Position numbers and translations under genes: made by a program. Positions 16,479 to 23,958 of a stretch of DNA of 64,000 nt are shown here, piece by piece. The notes below the pieces were generated by a model that was not told the DNA's origin, did no database searches, and saw only the letters and a list, made by a program, of their open reading frames with translations. The DNA comes from Roseomonas elaeocarpi. Lineage in GTDB: Bacteria > Pseudomonadota > Alphaproteobacteria > Acetobacterales > Acetobacteraceae. The DNA is taken from assembly GCF_042433915.1 (NCBI RefSeq), contig NZ_JBHLUN010000013.1:62001-126000 (forward strand). Reading direction: 5' to 3'. Positions within the stretch are counted from its first letter, which is position 1, and each line of letters begins with the position of its first letter.

Positions 16479-16759
16479 ACCTGCCCGCCGGTGCCGACCT
16501 CGGGGCCGGCTGGCCCTGGATGCTGGCCCTGCTGGCACTGCTGCCCGCTTTCGCCCTGTCGGCGGCGATGGCGCTGCGGGGAAGCGTCGGCGCCCGGCTT
16601 GTGGCGGCGCAGCTCGCCTCCTCGGTCGCCGTGCTGGCGCTGGTGACGATGAGCTTCGCCTTCGATCAGTCCTCGCTCCTCGACCTGCCGCTGACGCTGG
16701 TGCTGTTGTCGCTGCCGGGCACGTTGGTGATGGCCCTGTTCCTGGAGCGCTGGCTGTGA
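16475..16759 (+). CDS. mnhF: Mrp/Mbh antiporter subunit F (MnhF)
   Basis: Small membrane protein of 94 aa with three predicted helices: WPWMLALLALLPAFALSAAM, LVAAQLASSVAVLALVTMSF and LPLTLVLLSLPGTLVMALFLERWL. Length and topology match MnhF/MrpF. The GTG at 16475 overlaps the TGA of mnhE (GTGA), which fixes the start. No ribosome binding site is needed if translation is coupled. The central family position that usually holds an Asp is represented by the AFDQSSLLDLPLTLVL segment. Confidence 0.85.
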   Translation: MNLPAGADLGAGWPWMLALLALLPAFALSAAMALRGSVGARLVAAQLASSVAVLALVTMSFAFDQSSLLDLPLTLVLLSLPGTLVMALFLERWL

Positions 16760-17067
16760 AGGCGCTGCTGCTGCCCGCCCTGCTGTTGCTGACCGTGGCG
16801 GCGACCTGGCTCGGCGCGCTGGGCGCCGCGCGGCTGCGCACCCCGATGGAGCGCCTGCACGCCGTCACCTTCGTCAACATCGCCGCCGGCACCGCGCTGC
16901 TGCTCGCCGCGCTGGTCAGCGACGGTTTTTCCGCGCGGGTGCTGAAGGTGGCGCTGATCGTCGTCCTGTCCTGGGCCACCGGCGCCGCTCTGTCGCACGC
17001 CACCGGCCGTGCCCTGGTGCGGCGCGAGGCCGGGCGCGCCGCCGCGGCGGAGGGCGAGGCGCCGTGA
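16756..17067 (+). CDS. mnhG: Mrp/Mbh antiporter subunit G (MnhG)
   Basis: Membrane protein of 103 aa with three helices. The family motif is clear: GALGAARLRTPMERLHAVTFVNIAAG, where the Arg-Leu-Arg-Thr-Pro...Arg-Leu-His-Ala segment is diagnostic of MnhG/MrpG. The GTG at 16756 overlaps the mnhF stop, and its own TGA overlaps the next GTG. The C-terminus is Arg/Ala-rich and short. Confidence 0.88.
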   Translation: MKALLLPALLLLTVAATWLGALGAARLRTPMERLHAVTFVNIAAGTALLLAALVSDGFSARVLKVALIVVLSWATGAALSHATGRALVRREAGRAAAAEGEAP

Positions 17068-17345
17068 CGATCCTGCTCGGGGCGCTGTTCCTCATCGTGG
17101 CCGCGACCGGCACAGGCATCGTGCTGAGCCGCCAGCCGCGCCGTCAGGTGATGGCCATGGCCGTGCATGGCTTGGCGATGACGCTGCTGTTCGCGGCACT
17201 GCAGGCACCCGACGTGGCCTTCTCGCAGCTGGTGGTTGGCACCGTCGCCGTGCCGCTGCTCTTCCTGGTGGTGCTGGCGAGCCTGCGCCTCCACCGACCC
17301 CCGCCCGAGGACGGCGCGAAGCCGGAAGGGGGCGGGCCGGGATGA
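17064..17345 (+). CDS. DUF4040 / MbhD-like antiporter subunit
   Basis: Membrane protein of 93 aa with two to three helices. The conserved core AMAVHGLAMTLLFAALQAPDVAFSQLVVGTVAVPLLFLVVLASL matches the DUF4040 domain, which in Mrp complexes forms part of the C-terminal region of MrpA and in Thermococcus Mbh is the separate subunit MbhD. The buried acidic residue in APDVAFSQ is a likely ion-path residue. The gene is coupled to mnhG and to the following mnhB-like gene by GTGA/ATGA overlaps. It stands here without the large NuoL-like part of MrpA. Confidence 0.85.
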   Translation: MTILLGALFLIVAATGTGIVLSRQPRRQVMAMAVHGLAMTLLFAALQAPDVAFSQLVVGTVAVPLLFLVVLASLRLHRPPPEDGAKPEGGGPG

Positions 17346-18094
17346 GGCTCCGCTACCTCCTGACCGCGCTGGCCGCGCTCTGCCTCCTGCCGCTGGCCGC
17401 CCCGGTGATCCGCCACATGCCGGAGTTCGGCGCCCATCCGCTCCCCTATGGTGAGGCCGTGAACCGGATCGCGCCCGCCGAGCGGCAGGTCACCAACATG
17501 GTCAGCGCGGTGAACTTCGACCTGCGCGGCTTCGACACGCTGGGCGAGGAAACCATGCTGCTCGCGGCCGTGGTGGGCACGGTGGTGCTGCTGCGCGGCG
17601 CGCGCGGCGAGGGCACGGCGGACCGCCCGGCCAGCTGCCCCGGCCGGCCCATCGCCCCGCGCAGCCCGGGCGTGGTGCTGCTGTGCCGGGTGCTGACGCC
17701 GATGCTGCTGCTCTTCGGCCTCTACGTGGTGCTGCACGCGCAGCTGACGCCGGGCGGTGGCTTCCAGGGCGGGGTGATCATCGCGTCGGGCCTCATGCTC
17801 GTCTGGCTGGGCGAGGGCTACGGTGCCTGGCGGAGGCTGGTGCCGGGCAAGGTGCTGCACGCGATGGAGGGCGGGGGCGCCGCGCTCTACACGCTCACCG
17901 GCCTCGGCGCGCTGCTGAGCGGGGCGGCGTTCCTGACCAACATCCTCCCCTTCGGCGAGATGCGGCAGCTCCTGTCGGGCGGCATCATCCCGGTGGTGAA
18001 CCTGGGCGTCGGCCTCGCCGTGGCGGGCGGCTTCGCGATGCTGTTCCTGGAGTTCCTCGAGGAAACGCGCGAGCCCGAGGGCAACGACGAATGA
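17342..18094 (+). CDS. mnhB: MbhE-MnhB fusion antiporter subunit
   Basis: Membrane protein of 250 aa made of two parts. Residues 1-80 (LLTALAALCLLPLAAPVIRHMPEFG...VNRIAPAERQVTNMVSAVNFDLRGFDTLGEETMLLAAVVGTVVLL) match the MbhE-like tail of MrpA. The Asp-Thr-Leu-Gly-Glu-Glu pattern is diagnostic. Residues about 105-240 are MnhB: LTPMLLLFGLYVVLHAQLTPGGGFQGGVIIASGLMLVWLGEG. The ATG at 17342 overlaps the previous stop. Fusion of MrpA tail and MrpB is known in several Mrp operons. Confidence 0.9.
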   Translation: MRLRYLLTALAALCLLPLAAPVIRHMPEFGAHPLPYGEAVNRIAPAERQVTNMVSAVNFDLRGFDTLGEETMLLAAVVGTVVLLRGARGEGTADRPASCPGRPIAPRSPGVVLLCRVLTPMLLLFGLYVVLHAQLTPGGGFQGGVIIASGLMLVWLGEGYGAWRRLVPGKVLHAMEGGGAALYTLTGLGALLSGAAFLTNILPFGEMRQLLSGGIIPVVNLGVGLAVAGGFAMLFLEFLEETREPEGNDE

Positions 18095-18116
18095 CCCTTC
18101 CGGCAAGGACGCGGCG

Positions 18117-18461
18117 GTGAGCGTCATCCCCTGGCTCGCCGCCGCCTGGCTCTTCGCGATCGGCCTTTACGGCATCGTCACGAGCCGCCACTACATCCAC
18201 CTCATCGCCTGCCTCTCGGTGGCGCAGTCGGGCACCTACGTGCTGCTGCTGGCGATCGGTTTCCGGTGGAATGCCGGGCCGCCGGTCTTCTTCGACCATC
18301 CGCCCGGCACGCCGGCGGTGGACCCGGTGGTGCAGGCGCTGGTGCTGACCGACATCGTGGTGGGCGCCGCCGTCACGGCGCTGCTGCTGACGCTGGCGCT
18401 GCAAGTCCATAAGCGCAAGGGCACGCTCGACCCCGAGGCGCTGCGGCCCATGCGCCGATGA
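18117..18461 (+). CDS. mnhC: Mrp/Mbh antiporter subunit C (MnhC, NuoK-like)
   Basis: NuoK-like membrane protein of 114 aa with three helices: LAAAWLFAIGLYGIVTSRHY, LIACLSVAQSGTYVLLLAIGF and VQALVLTDIVVGAAVTALLLTLALQVH. The motif DPVVQALVLTDIVVGAAVTA is typical of MnhC/MrpC. The GTG start is 22 nt after mnhB, the only real gap inside the operon. Its TGA overlaps the mnhD ATG. Confidence 0.9.
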   Translation: MSVIPWLAAAWLFAIGLYGIVTSRHYIHLIACLSVAQSGTYVLLLAIGFRWNAGPPVFFDHPPGTPAVDPVVQALVLTDIVVGAAVTALLLTLALQVHKRKGTLDPEALRPMRR

Positions 18462-20215
18462 TCTCCGCGCTGCCGCCGCTCGCCGTGGCCGTGCCGATCC
18501 TGGTGGCCGCGGCGCTGCTGGGTTTCGGGCATTTCCTGCCGCGCCGCGCCGCCGACGTGGTGGCGATCCTCTGCGCGCTGGGCATCGCCGCGCTGGGGGC
18601 GGTGATGGCCGCGCAGGCGATGCACGGGCCGCTGCTGCACTGGTTCGGCGGCTGGAGCATGCGCGGCGACGTGGTGCTGGGCATCGCTTTCTCCGCCGAC
18701 CTCGCGGGTTCCACCATGGTGGCGCTGCTGGGCCTGCTGTTCGCCGCCTCCTTCCTGTTCGCCTGGGGCTTCTTCGAGGAAGTGGGCGTGCAGTTCCACG
18801 TGCTGATGCTGGTGTTCCTGGCCGCCATGGCGGGCTTCAGCCTGACGCGCGACCTGTTCAACCTGTTCGTCTGGTTCGAAGTCATGAGCGTCGCCGCCTT
18901 CGCGCTCACCGCCTACCGGCTGGAGGAGTCCTCGCTGGAAGGGGCGCTCAACTTCACCGTCACCAACACGCTGGGCGCCATCACCATGCTGGCCGGCATC
19001 GGGCTGCTCTACGGCCGGCTGGGCAGCCTCGACATGCCCACGCTGGGCCAGCGCGCGGCGGCGGCTGGCGCGGACCCGGTGCTGCTGGCGGGGTTCTGCC
19101 TCCTCACCGTCGCGCTGTTGGTCAAGGCGGCCACGGTACCCTTCCACTTCTGGCTCCCCGACGCCCACGCCGTGGCGCCGAGCCCGGTCTCGATGATCTT
19201 CTCGGGCGCCATGGTGGCGATGGGGATCTTCGGCCTCACGCGCCTCACTTGGAACATCTTTGCCCATGCCGGGCCGGTGGCGGACCAGGCGCACGGGGTG
19301 CTGCTCTGGCTGGGCGCCATCAGCACCGTGGCGGGCGGCATGCTGGCCCTGGCCCAGCGCCACCTCAAGCGGATGCTGGCCTTTTCCACCGTCTCCCACA
19401 CCGGCATCCTGCTGATGGGGCTGGCCACGCTGCGCCCCGACGGGCTGGCGGGGCTGCTGACCTATCTCGTGGGGCACGGGCTGGTGAAGGCGGCGCTCTT
19501 CGCGCTGGCGGGCGTGCTGATGGCGACGCTGGGCGGCATCGACGAGATCGGGCTGCGCGGCCGCGGGCGCGACATCTGGCCCGCGGGCCTCGCCTTCGCG
19601 CTCGGCGGGCTGCTGCTGGCCGGGGCGCCGTTCGGCCTGATGGATGAGGGGGTGAAGCTGCTGGACGCCGCCGCCTCGGCCGGCGGCACCGCCTCCATCG
19701 CGGTGCTGGCCCTGCCGCTCGGCGCCGGGCTGACCGGCGGCGCCGTGCTGCGCGTCACCGGCCGGGTCTTCCTGGGCTGGGGCGAGGTGCCCGGCGAGGA
19801 AGAACGCTCGCCCAGCGAGGAAGAAAGCGAGCAGGCCAACCGCCCGCTCTGGCTCATGCTGCTGCCGGTGGCGGTGCTGCTGCTGCTCGCGCTCACCACC
19901 GGGGAATTCGTGGCCGGGTTCGCGCGCCACGCCGCGAACGGGATGATGAGCGCGGCGGGCGAGGGGCCGCCGCTCGTGCCGGACGCGCCGGCGCATTCCT
20001 GGCTGTCCTGGGCGGGGCTGGCGCTGGCGGTGGTGGTGGCCGCCTGGGACCTGGGCCGGCAGCACCTGCCGCGGCTGCTGGACCGCCCGGTGGACGCGCT
20101 GACGGCACCGGTCTTCGCCGGGCTGGACCGGCTGCACAGCGGGCTGATCGGCGACGAGGTCGCCTGGATCCTGCTGGGCCTCGCCGTGCTGGCGCTGCGG
20201 CTGGCCTATGGCTGA
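18458..20215 (+). CDS. mnhD: Mrp/Mbh antiporter subunit D (MnhD, NuoN/M-like)
   Basis: Large proton-translocating membrane subunit of 585 aa with 14 or more helices. Diagnostic motifs are LFNLFVWFEVMSVAAFALTAY, with the conserved Glu of the NuoM/N family, LLVKAATVPFHFWLPDAHAVAPSPVSMIFSGAMV, and HLKRMLAFSTVSHTGILLMGL. An acidic cytosolic loop (GEEERSPSEEESEQANRP) near residue 450 is unusual. It ends the antiporter operon. No second NuoL-like subunit (MrpA) is encoded upstream or downstream, so this would be the only large ion-translocating subunit. Confidence 0.92.
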   Translation: MISALPPLAVAVPILVAAALLGFGHFLPRRAADVVAILCALGIAALGAVMAAQAMHGPLLHWFGGWSMRGDVVLGIAFSADLAGSTMVALLGLLFAASFLFAWGFFEEVGVQFHVLMLVFLAAMAGFSLTRDLFNLFVWFEVMSVAAFALTAYRLEESSLEGALNFTVTNTLGAITMLAGIGLLYGRLGSLDMPTLGQRAAAAGADPVLLAGFCLLTVALLVKAATVPFHFWLPDAHAVAPSPVSMIFSGAMVAMGIFGLTRLTWNIFAHAGPVADQAHGVLLWLGAISTVAGGMLALAQRHLKRMLAFSTVSHTGILLMGLATLRPDGLAGLLTYLVGHGLVKAALFALAGVLMATLGGIDEIGLRGRGRDIWPAGLAFALGGLLLAGAPFGLMDEGVKLLDAAASAGGTASIAVLALPLGAGLTGGAVLRVTGRVFLGWGEVPGEEERSPSEEESEQANRPLWLMLLPVAVLLLLALTTGEFVAGFARHAANGMMSAAGEGPPLVPDAPAHSWLSWAGLALAVVVAAWDLGRQHLPRLLDRPVDALTAPVFAGLDRLHSGLIGDEVAWILLGLAVLALRLAYG

Positions 20216-20482
20216 TCCACGACCGACCACGGCTGCGCCCTCCGGGGAAAGACCGCGCCGCCGGTTCTTCCTCCGGCCCCGGCGGGAACGCGGCCGCCTC
20301 CGAGCCGCCGCTGATCCTCGAAGTCTTATCGGCGCGGCGGCGGAATCAATGGCCGCGCGGCGGGTCCTGCTTCCTAAGCTGCCAGACAGCAGGGGCGTGG
20401 CGAAGCGCAGCCTTTACGCAAGGTCCGGAAAAGGGCCAGGAAAGAACACGGCCACGACGCCGACGGAGCACGAGAGTCCGAG

Positions 20483-21511
20483 ATGATCATCGACTGCCAC
20501 GGCCACTTCACCACCGCACCCAAGAGCCTGCATGCCTGGCGCGCGCAGCAGCTCGCCAGCGTCAACGACCCCGCCAACGCGCCCCGCAAGTCCGACCTCC
20601 GCATTTCGGACGAGGAGATCCGCGACGCCATCGAGAACGGCCAGCTGAAGATGCAGCGGGACCGCGGCGGCGACCTCACGATCTTCTCGCCGATCGCCGG
20701 GCAGATGGCGCATCACCTGGGCAACGAGGCGACCAGCCGGGACTGGACCGAGCTCTGCAACGACCTGATCCACCGGGTCTGCACGATGTTCCCCGACAAC
20801 TTCGCCGCCGTCTGCCAGCTGCCGCAGTCGCCCGGCGTGTCGCCCGCCAACTGCATCCCCGAGCTTCGCCGCTGCGTCGAGGAACTGGGCTTCGTCGGCT
20901 GCAACCTGAACCCCGACCCCTCGGGCGGCCACTGGAAGGAGCCGCCGCTCTACGACCGGTGGTGGTACCCGATCTTCGAGGAGATGGTGCGCCTCGACGT
21001 ACCGGCGATGATCCACGTCAGCTCGTCCTGCAACCCAAACTTTCACCACACCGGCGCCCACTACATCAACGGCGACACCACCGCCTTCATGCAGTTCATC
21101 CAGTCCAGGCTGTTCGAGGACTTCCCGACGCTGCGCCTGGTGATCCCGCATGGCGGCGGCGCCGTGCCCTACCATTGGGGCCGCTACCGTGGGTTGGCGC
21201 TGGAGATGAAGGACGGCACCACGGTGGAGAAGCTGATGAACAACGTCTTCTTCGACACCTGCGTGTACCACTACCCGGGCGTGCAGCTCCTCACCGACGT
21301 GGTGCCGGTGGACAACATCCTGTTCGGCTCGGAGATGATCGGCGCCGTGCGCGGCATCGACCCCGAAACGGGCCAGTACTTCGACGACACCAAGCGCTAC
21401 GTCGACGCCTGCCGCGACCTTTCCGAGGAGCAGCGCCATAAGATCTTCGAGGGCAATGCCCGCCGCGTGTATCCGCGCCTCGACGCGCAGCTGAAAAGCC
21501 GCGGCCACTGA
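20483..21511 (+). CDS. ligJ: 4-oxalomesaconate hydratase (LigJ-like amidohydrolase)
   Basis: Amidohydrolase-superfamily enzyme of 342 aa, the length of Sphingobium LigJ (341). LigJ hydrates 4-oxalomesaconate to 4-carboxy-4-hydroxy-2-oxoadipate in the protocatechuate 4,5-cleavage and gallate pathways. Similarity to LigJ as I recall it is strong along the whole chain: MIIDCHGHFTT (metal-binding His-x-His), ELGFVGCNLNPDPSGGHW, VPAMIHVSSSCNP, LVIPHGGGAVPYHWGR, NNVFFDTCVYHYPG and ILFGSEMIGAVRGIDPETG. The ring-cleavage dioxygenase, ligC and ligK are not in the window. It is followed by two binding-protein genes and a LysR gene on the same strand, which suggests an aromatic-acid regulon. Confidence 0.9.
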   Translation: MIIDCHGHFTTAPKSLHAWRAQQLASVNDPANAPRKSDLRISDEEIRDAIENGQLKMQRDRGGDLTIFSPIAGQMAHHLGNEATSRDWTELCNDLIHRVCTMFPDNFAAVCQLPQSPGVSPANCIPELRRCVEELGFVGCNLNPDPSGGHWKEPPLYDRWWYPIFEEMVRLDVPAMIHVSSSCNPNFHHTGAHYINGDTTAFMQFIQSRLFEDFPTLRLVIPHGGGAVPYHWGRYRGLALEMKDGTTVEKLMNNVFFDTCVYHYPGVQLLTDVVPVDNILFGSEMIGAVRGIDPETGQYFDDTKRYVDACRDLSEEQRHKIFEGNARRVYPRLDAQLKSRGH

Positions 21512-21692
21512 GCCCGCCACCCCGCCGCTGAAGCGGTGAGGCGGCGCGCGGTCGGCCGCGCGGGAATGGCCCCGGATCATGCGGTTCGGGGCCGCGGGAC
21601 GTCGCCCCGCGATTGAAGACTGTGGGTTGGGATGAAGCGCGGCAAAGACCGCGGCGAAACGCCCTGAAGGGGCGATGAGGGAAGGAGGGGCC

Positions 21693-22703
21693 ATGGGAGG
21701 CGCTGGAGCCACGCGTCGGGCCGTCCTGGGCGGCGGGCTGGCCATGGCCGCGCTCGGAAGCGGCAGGCTGGCCGCGCAGGCGCCCGCGCGGCCAGTGACG
21801 ATCGCCAATGCCGCGGGCAGCGTCAACGTCACGATGCAGCAGCTGATGAAGCAGCAACGCTACCTCGAGGAGTTCGGCCTCGCGCCGGAACTGATGCACG
21901 TGTCCGACGGCACCCGGATCAACAGCGGCATCATCGGCGGCGACATCGACCTCACCACCATGTCGGGCTTCGCGCAGGTGTTTCCGGCGGTGGAGCGCGG
22001 CGCGCAGCTGAAGCTGATCTGCGGCGCCGCGCTGCTGCCCTCGCTCTGCGTCTTCACCGCCAAGCCGGAGGTCCGCACCCTCAAGGACCTGGAAGGGCGC
22101 ACCGTCGGCACCGGCTCGCTCGGCTCGCTGCTGCACCAGCTGATGGTGGGGCTGTTCAACAAGTACGGCGTCGACAGCAGCAAGGTGAAGTTCGTGAACA
22201 TCGGCGCCAGCGTCGACGTGTTCAAGGCAACCGCGGTCGGCACGGTGGATGCCGGAACCGGCGAGAACGCCATCCTCGAGCAGCTGGACGACTACAAGGT
22301 CAGGCTGGTGGAACACGGCAACATGGCCGAGGAACTGCCGGAATACACTTATCAGGGCGGCTGGACCTCGCAGCGCACGCTCGACCAGAAGCGCGACACC
22401 GTGGTGCGCGCCCTGGCCGCCTACGCGAAGCTCTACCGCTTCGTGCAGATGCCCGAGGCGCAGGACGCCTTCCTGCGCGCGCGCCGCACGGTTCTGCCGG
22501 GCTCCGGCGACCGGGAAGGGTTGGCGCAGTGGCACTTCATCCAGCGCTACAAGCCCTTCGCGGTGGACCTGGTGCTGGGGCCGGAGCGGCTGGACTACAT
22601 GCAGAAGCTGAACCTGCAGCTCGGCACGCAGAAGCAGCTCCTGCCCTACGACCGCGTGGCCGACAGCAGCGTCGCGCGCGACGCCCTGTCGCTGCTGGCC
22701 TGA
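21693..22703 (+). CDS. ABC substrate-binding protein, SsuA/NMT1 type (copy 1)
   Basis: Exported solute-binding protein of 336 aa. A twin-arginine-like start (ATRRAVLGGGLAMAALGSGRLAAQ) is followed by a family core: TIANAAGSVNVTMQQLMKQQRYLEEFGL, IIGGDIDLTTMSGFAQVFPAVERGAQLKLI and TVGTGSLGSLLHQLMVGL. The start at 21693 has GGAGG just upstream; a Met six codons earlier precedes that site. It is closely related to the next gene (shared YAKLYRFVQ, HGNMAEELPEYTYQG). The ligand is probably an aromatic or other organic acid, inferred from LigJ next door. No permease or ATPase is directly adjacent. Confidence 0.88.
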   Translation: MGGAGATRRAVLGGGLAMAALGSGRLAAQAPARPVTIANAAGSVNVTMQQLMKQQRYLEEFGLAPELMHVSDGTRINSGIIGGDIDLTTMSGFAQVFPAVERGAQLKLICGAALLPSLCVFTAKPEVRTLKDLEGRTVGTGSLGSLLHQLMVGLFNKYGVDSSKVKFVNIGASVDVFKATAVGTVDAGTGENAILEQLDDYKVRLVEHGNMAEELPEYTYQGGWTSQRTLDQKRDTVVRALAAYAKLYRFVQMPEAQDAFLRARRTVLPGSGDREGLAQWHFIQRYKPFAVDLVLGPERLDYMQKLNLQLGTQKQLLPYDRVADSSVARDALSLLA

Positions 22704-22792
22704 GCGGCGATGTCGGCAACAGCATCGGGACGGCCCGGTCCAACGGACCGGCCGCCCGGAGATCCGAAACAACCGAGCCGGGAGACCGATCA

Positions 22793-23830
22793 GTGACCAG
22801 GACATCCAACCAAGGCCTGTCACGCCGCATGCTGCTCGGCGCCACGGTTCTGGGCTTCGGGGGGCTGGGCTTCGCGGCCTCCGCCGGCCGCGCCCGGGCG
22901 CAGGCCCCGGCGGCCAGGCCGGTGACCATCGCCAACGCTTCGGGTCTCGCCAGCTTCACCATGCAGGAGGTGTTGCGCCAGCAGGGCTACATGGAGGAGT
23001 TCGGCCTGAAGCCCGAAACGCTCAACATCGGCGACGGCGGCAAGATCGTGGGCGGCATCATCGGCGGCAACATCGACGTGTCCATGCTGTCCGGCTTCGC
23101 GCAGATCTTTCCGGCGATCGAGCGCGGGGCGCAGCTGAAGGTCATCGCTGGCGGCGGCATGCTGCCCTGGCAGGCGGTGTTCACGGCCAAGCCGGAGGTC
23201 CGCACGCTGAAGGACCTCGAAGGCAAGACGGTCGGCACCGGCTCGCTCGGCGCGCTGCTGCACCAGCTGATGGTGGCGCTGCTGCAGAAGCACCAGGTCG
23301 ACGTTTCCAAGGTCCGTTTCGTCAACATCGGCGGCAGCGTCGACATCTTCCGCGCCGTCACCGCCGGCACCGTGGATGCCGGGCCCGGCGACCTGTCGCT
23401 GATCGACCAGCAGGACGAGTTCAAGGTCCGCCTGCTCGAGCACGGCAACATGGCCGAGGAACTGCCCGAATACACCTACCAGGGCACCTGGACCTCGACG
23501 CGCGCGATCGAGGGCAAGCGCGACGTGATCGTCCGCAGCATGGCGGCCTACGCCAAGCTCTACCGCTTCGTGCAGTCCCCGAATTCGCAGGAGGCCTTCG
23601 TGCGGGCGCAGAAGACGCTGTTCCCGCGCGCGCCGGAAGACCAGGCCGTGACCCAGTGGAAGTACATCCAGAAGTACAAGACCTATAACGAGGCGCTGGT
23701 CGTGAGCGAAGAGCGCTTCAACTACATGCAGAAGCTCAACATCGAGGTGCAGTCGCAGCGCAAGGTGCTGCCCTACAGCCAGATCGCGGACATGTCGCTG
23801 GCGAAGGAGGCGCTGGCCATGCTGGGCTAA
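22793..23830 (+). CDS. ABC substrate-binding protein, SsuA/NMT1 type (copy 2)
   Basis: Tandem paralogue of the preceding binding protein, 345 aa, with an export signal (SRRMLLGATVLGFGGLGFAASAGRARAQ) that contains a twin-arginine pair. Core motifs are repeated almost word for word: IIGGNIDVSMLSGFAQIFPAIERGAQLKVIAGG, KTVGTGSLGALLHQLMVALL and HGNMAEELPEYTYQGTWTS. I used the GTG at 22793, preceded by GGGAGA. The duplication suggests two related ligands served by one membrane complex, possibly the one encoded at 28499-30216. Confidence 0.88.
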   Translation: MTRTSNQGLSRRMLLGATVLGFGGLGFAASAGRARAQAPAARPVTIANASGLASFTMQEVLRQQGYMEEFGLKPETLNIGDGGKIVGGIIGGNIDVSMLSGFAQIFPAIERGAQLKVIAGGGMLPWQAVFTAKPEVRTLKDLEGKTVGTGSLGALLHQLMVALLQKHQVDVSKVRFVNIGGSVDIFRAVTAGTVDAGPGDLSLIDQQDEFKVRLLEHGNMAEELPEYTYQGTWTSTRAIEGKRDVIVRSMAAYAKLYRFVQSPNSQEAFVRAQKTLFPRAPEDQAVTQWKYIQKYKTYNEALVVSEERFNYMQKLNIEVQSQRKVLPYSQIADMSLAKEALAMLG

Positions 23831-23958
23831 CGGCGCGGCCAGGGGCGGGCCACAGCGTTCCCCCACAGATGATCACGAAAATGTGTGGTTCGCCGGGCCT
23901 CCGCGCTTCCTATCGTCCATCCTCAAGCAAGCAAGAAATACCAGGGGTGGACAAAGAG

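Noticed and set aside
20258..20285. Hairpin CCGCCGG...CCGGCGG after the antiporter operon
   Set aside because: A 7-bp GC stem with a 14-nt loop is common by chance in sequence of this composition, and it lacks a T-run.
20208..20486. 92-codon plus-strand frame between mnhD and ligJ
   Set aside because: The composition is Arg/Pro/Ser-rich with no recognisable features, and it overlaps both neighbours. The ligJ start has better support.
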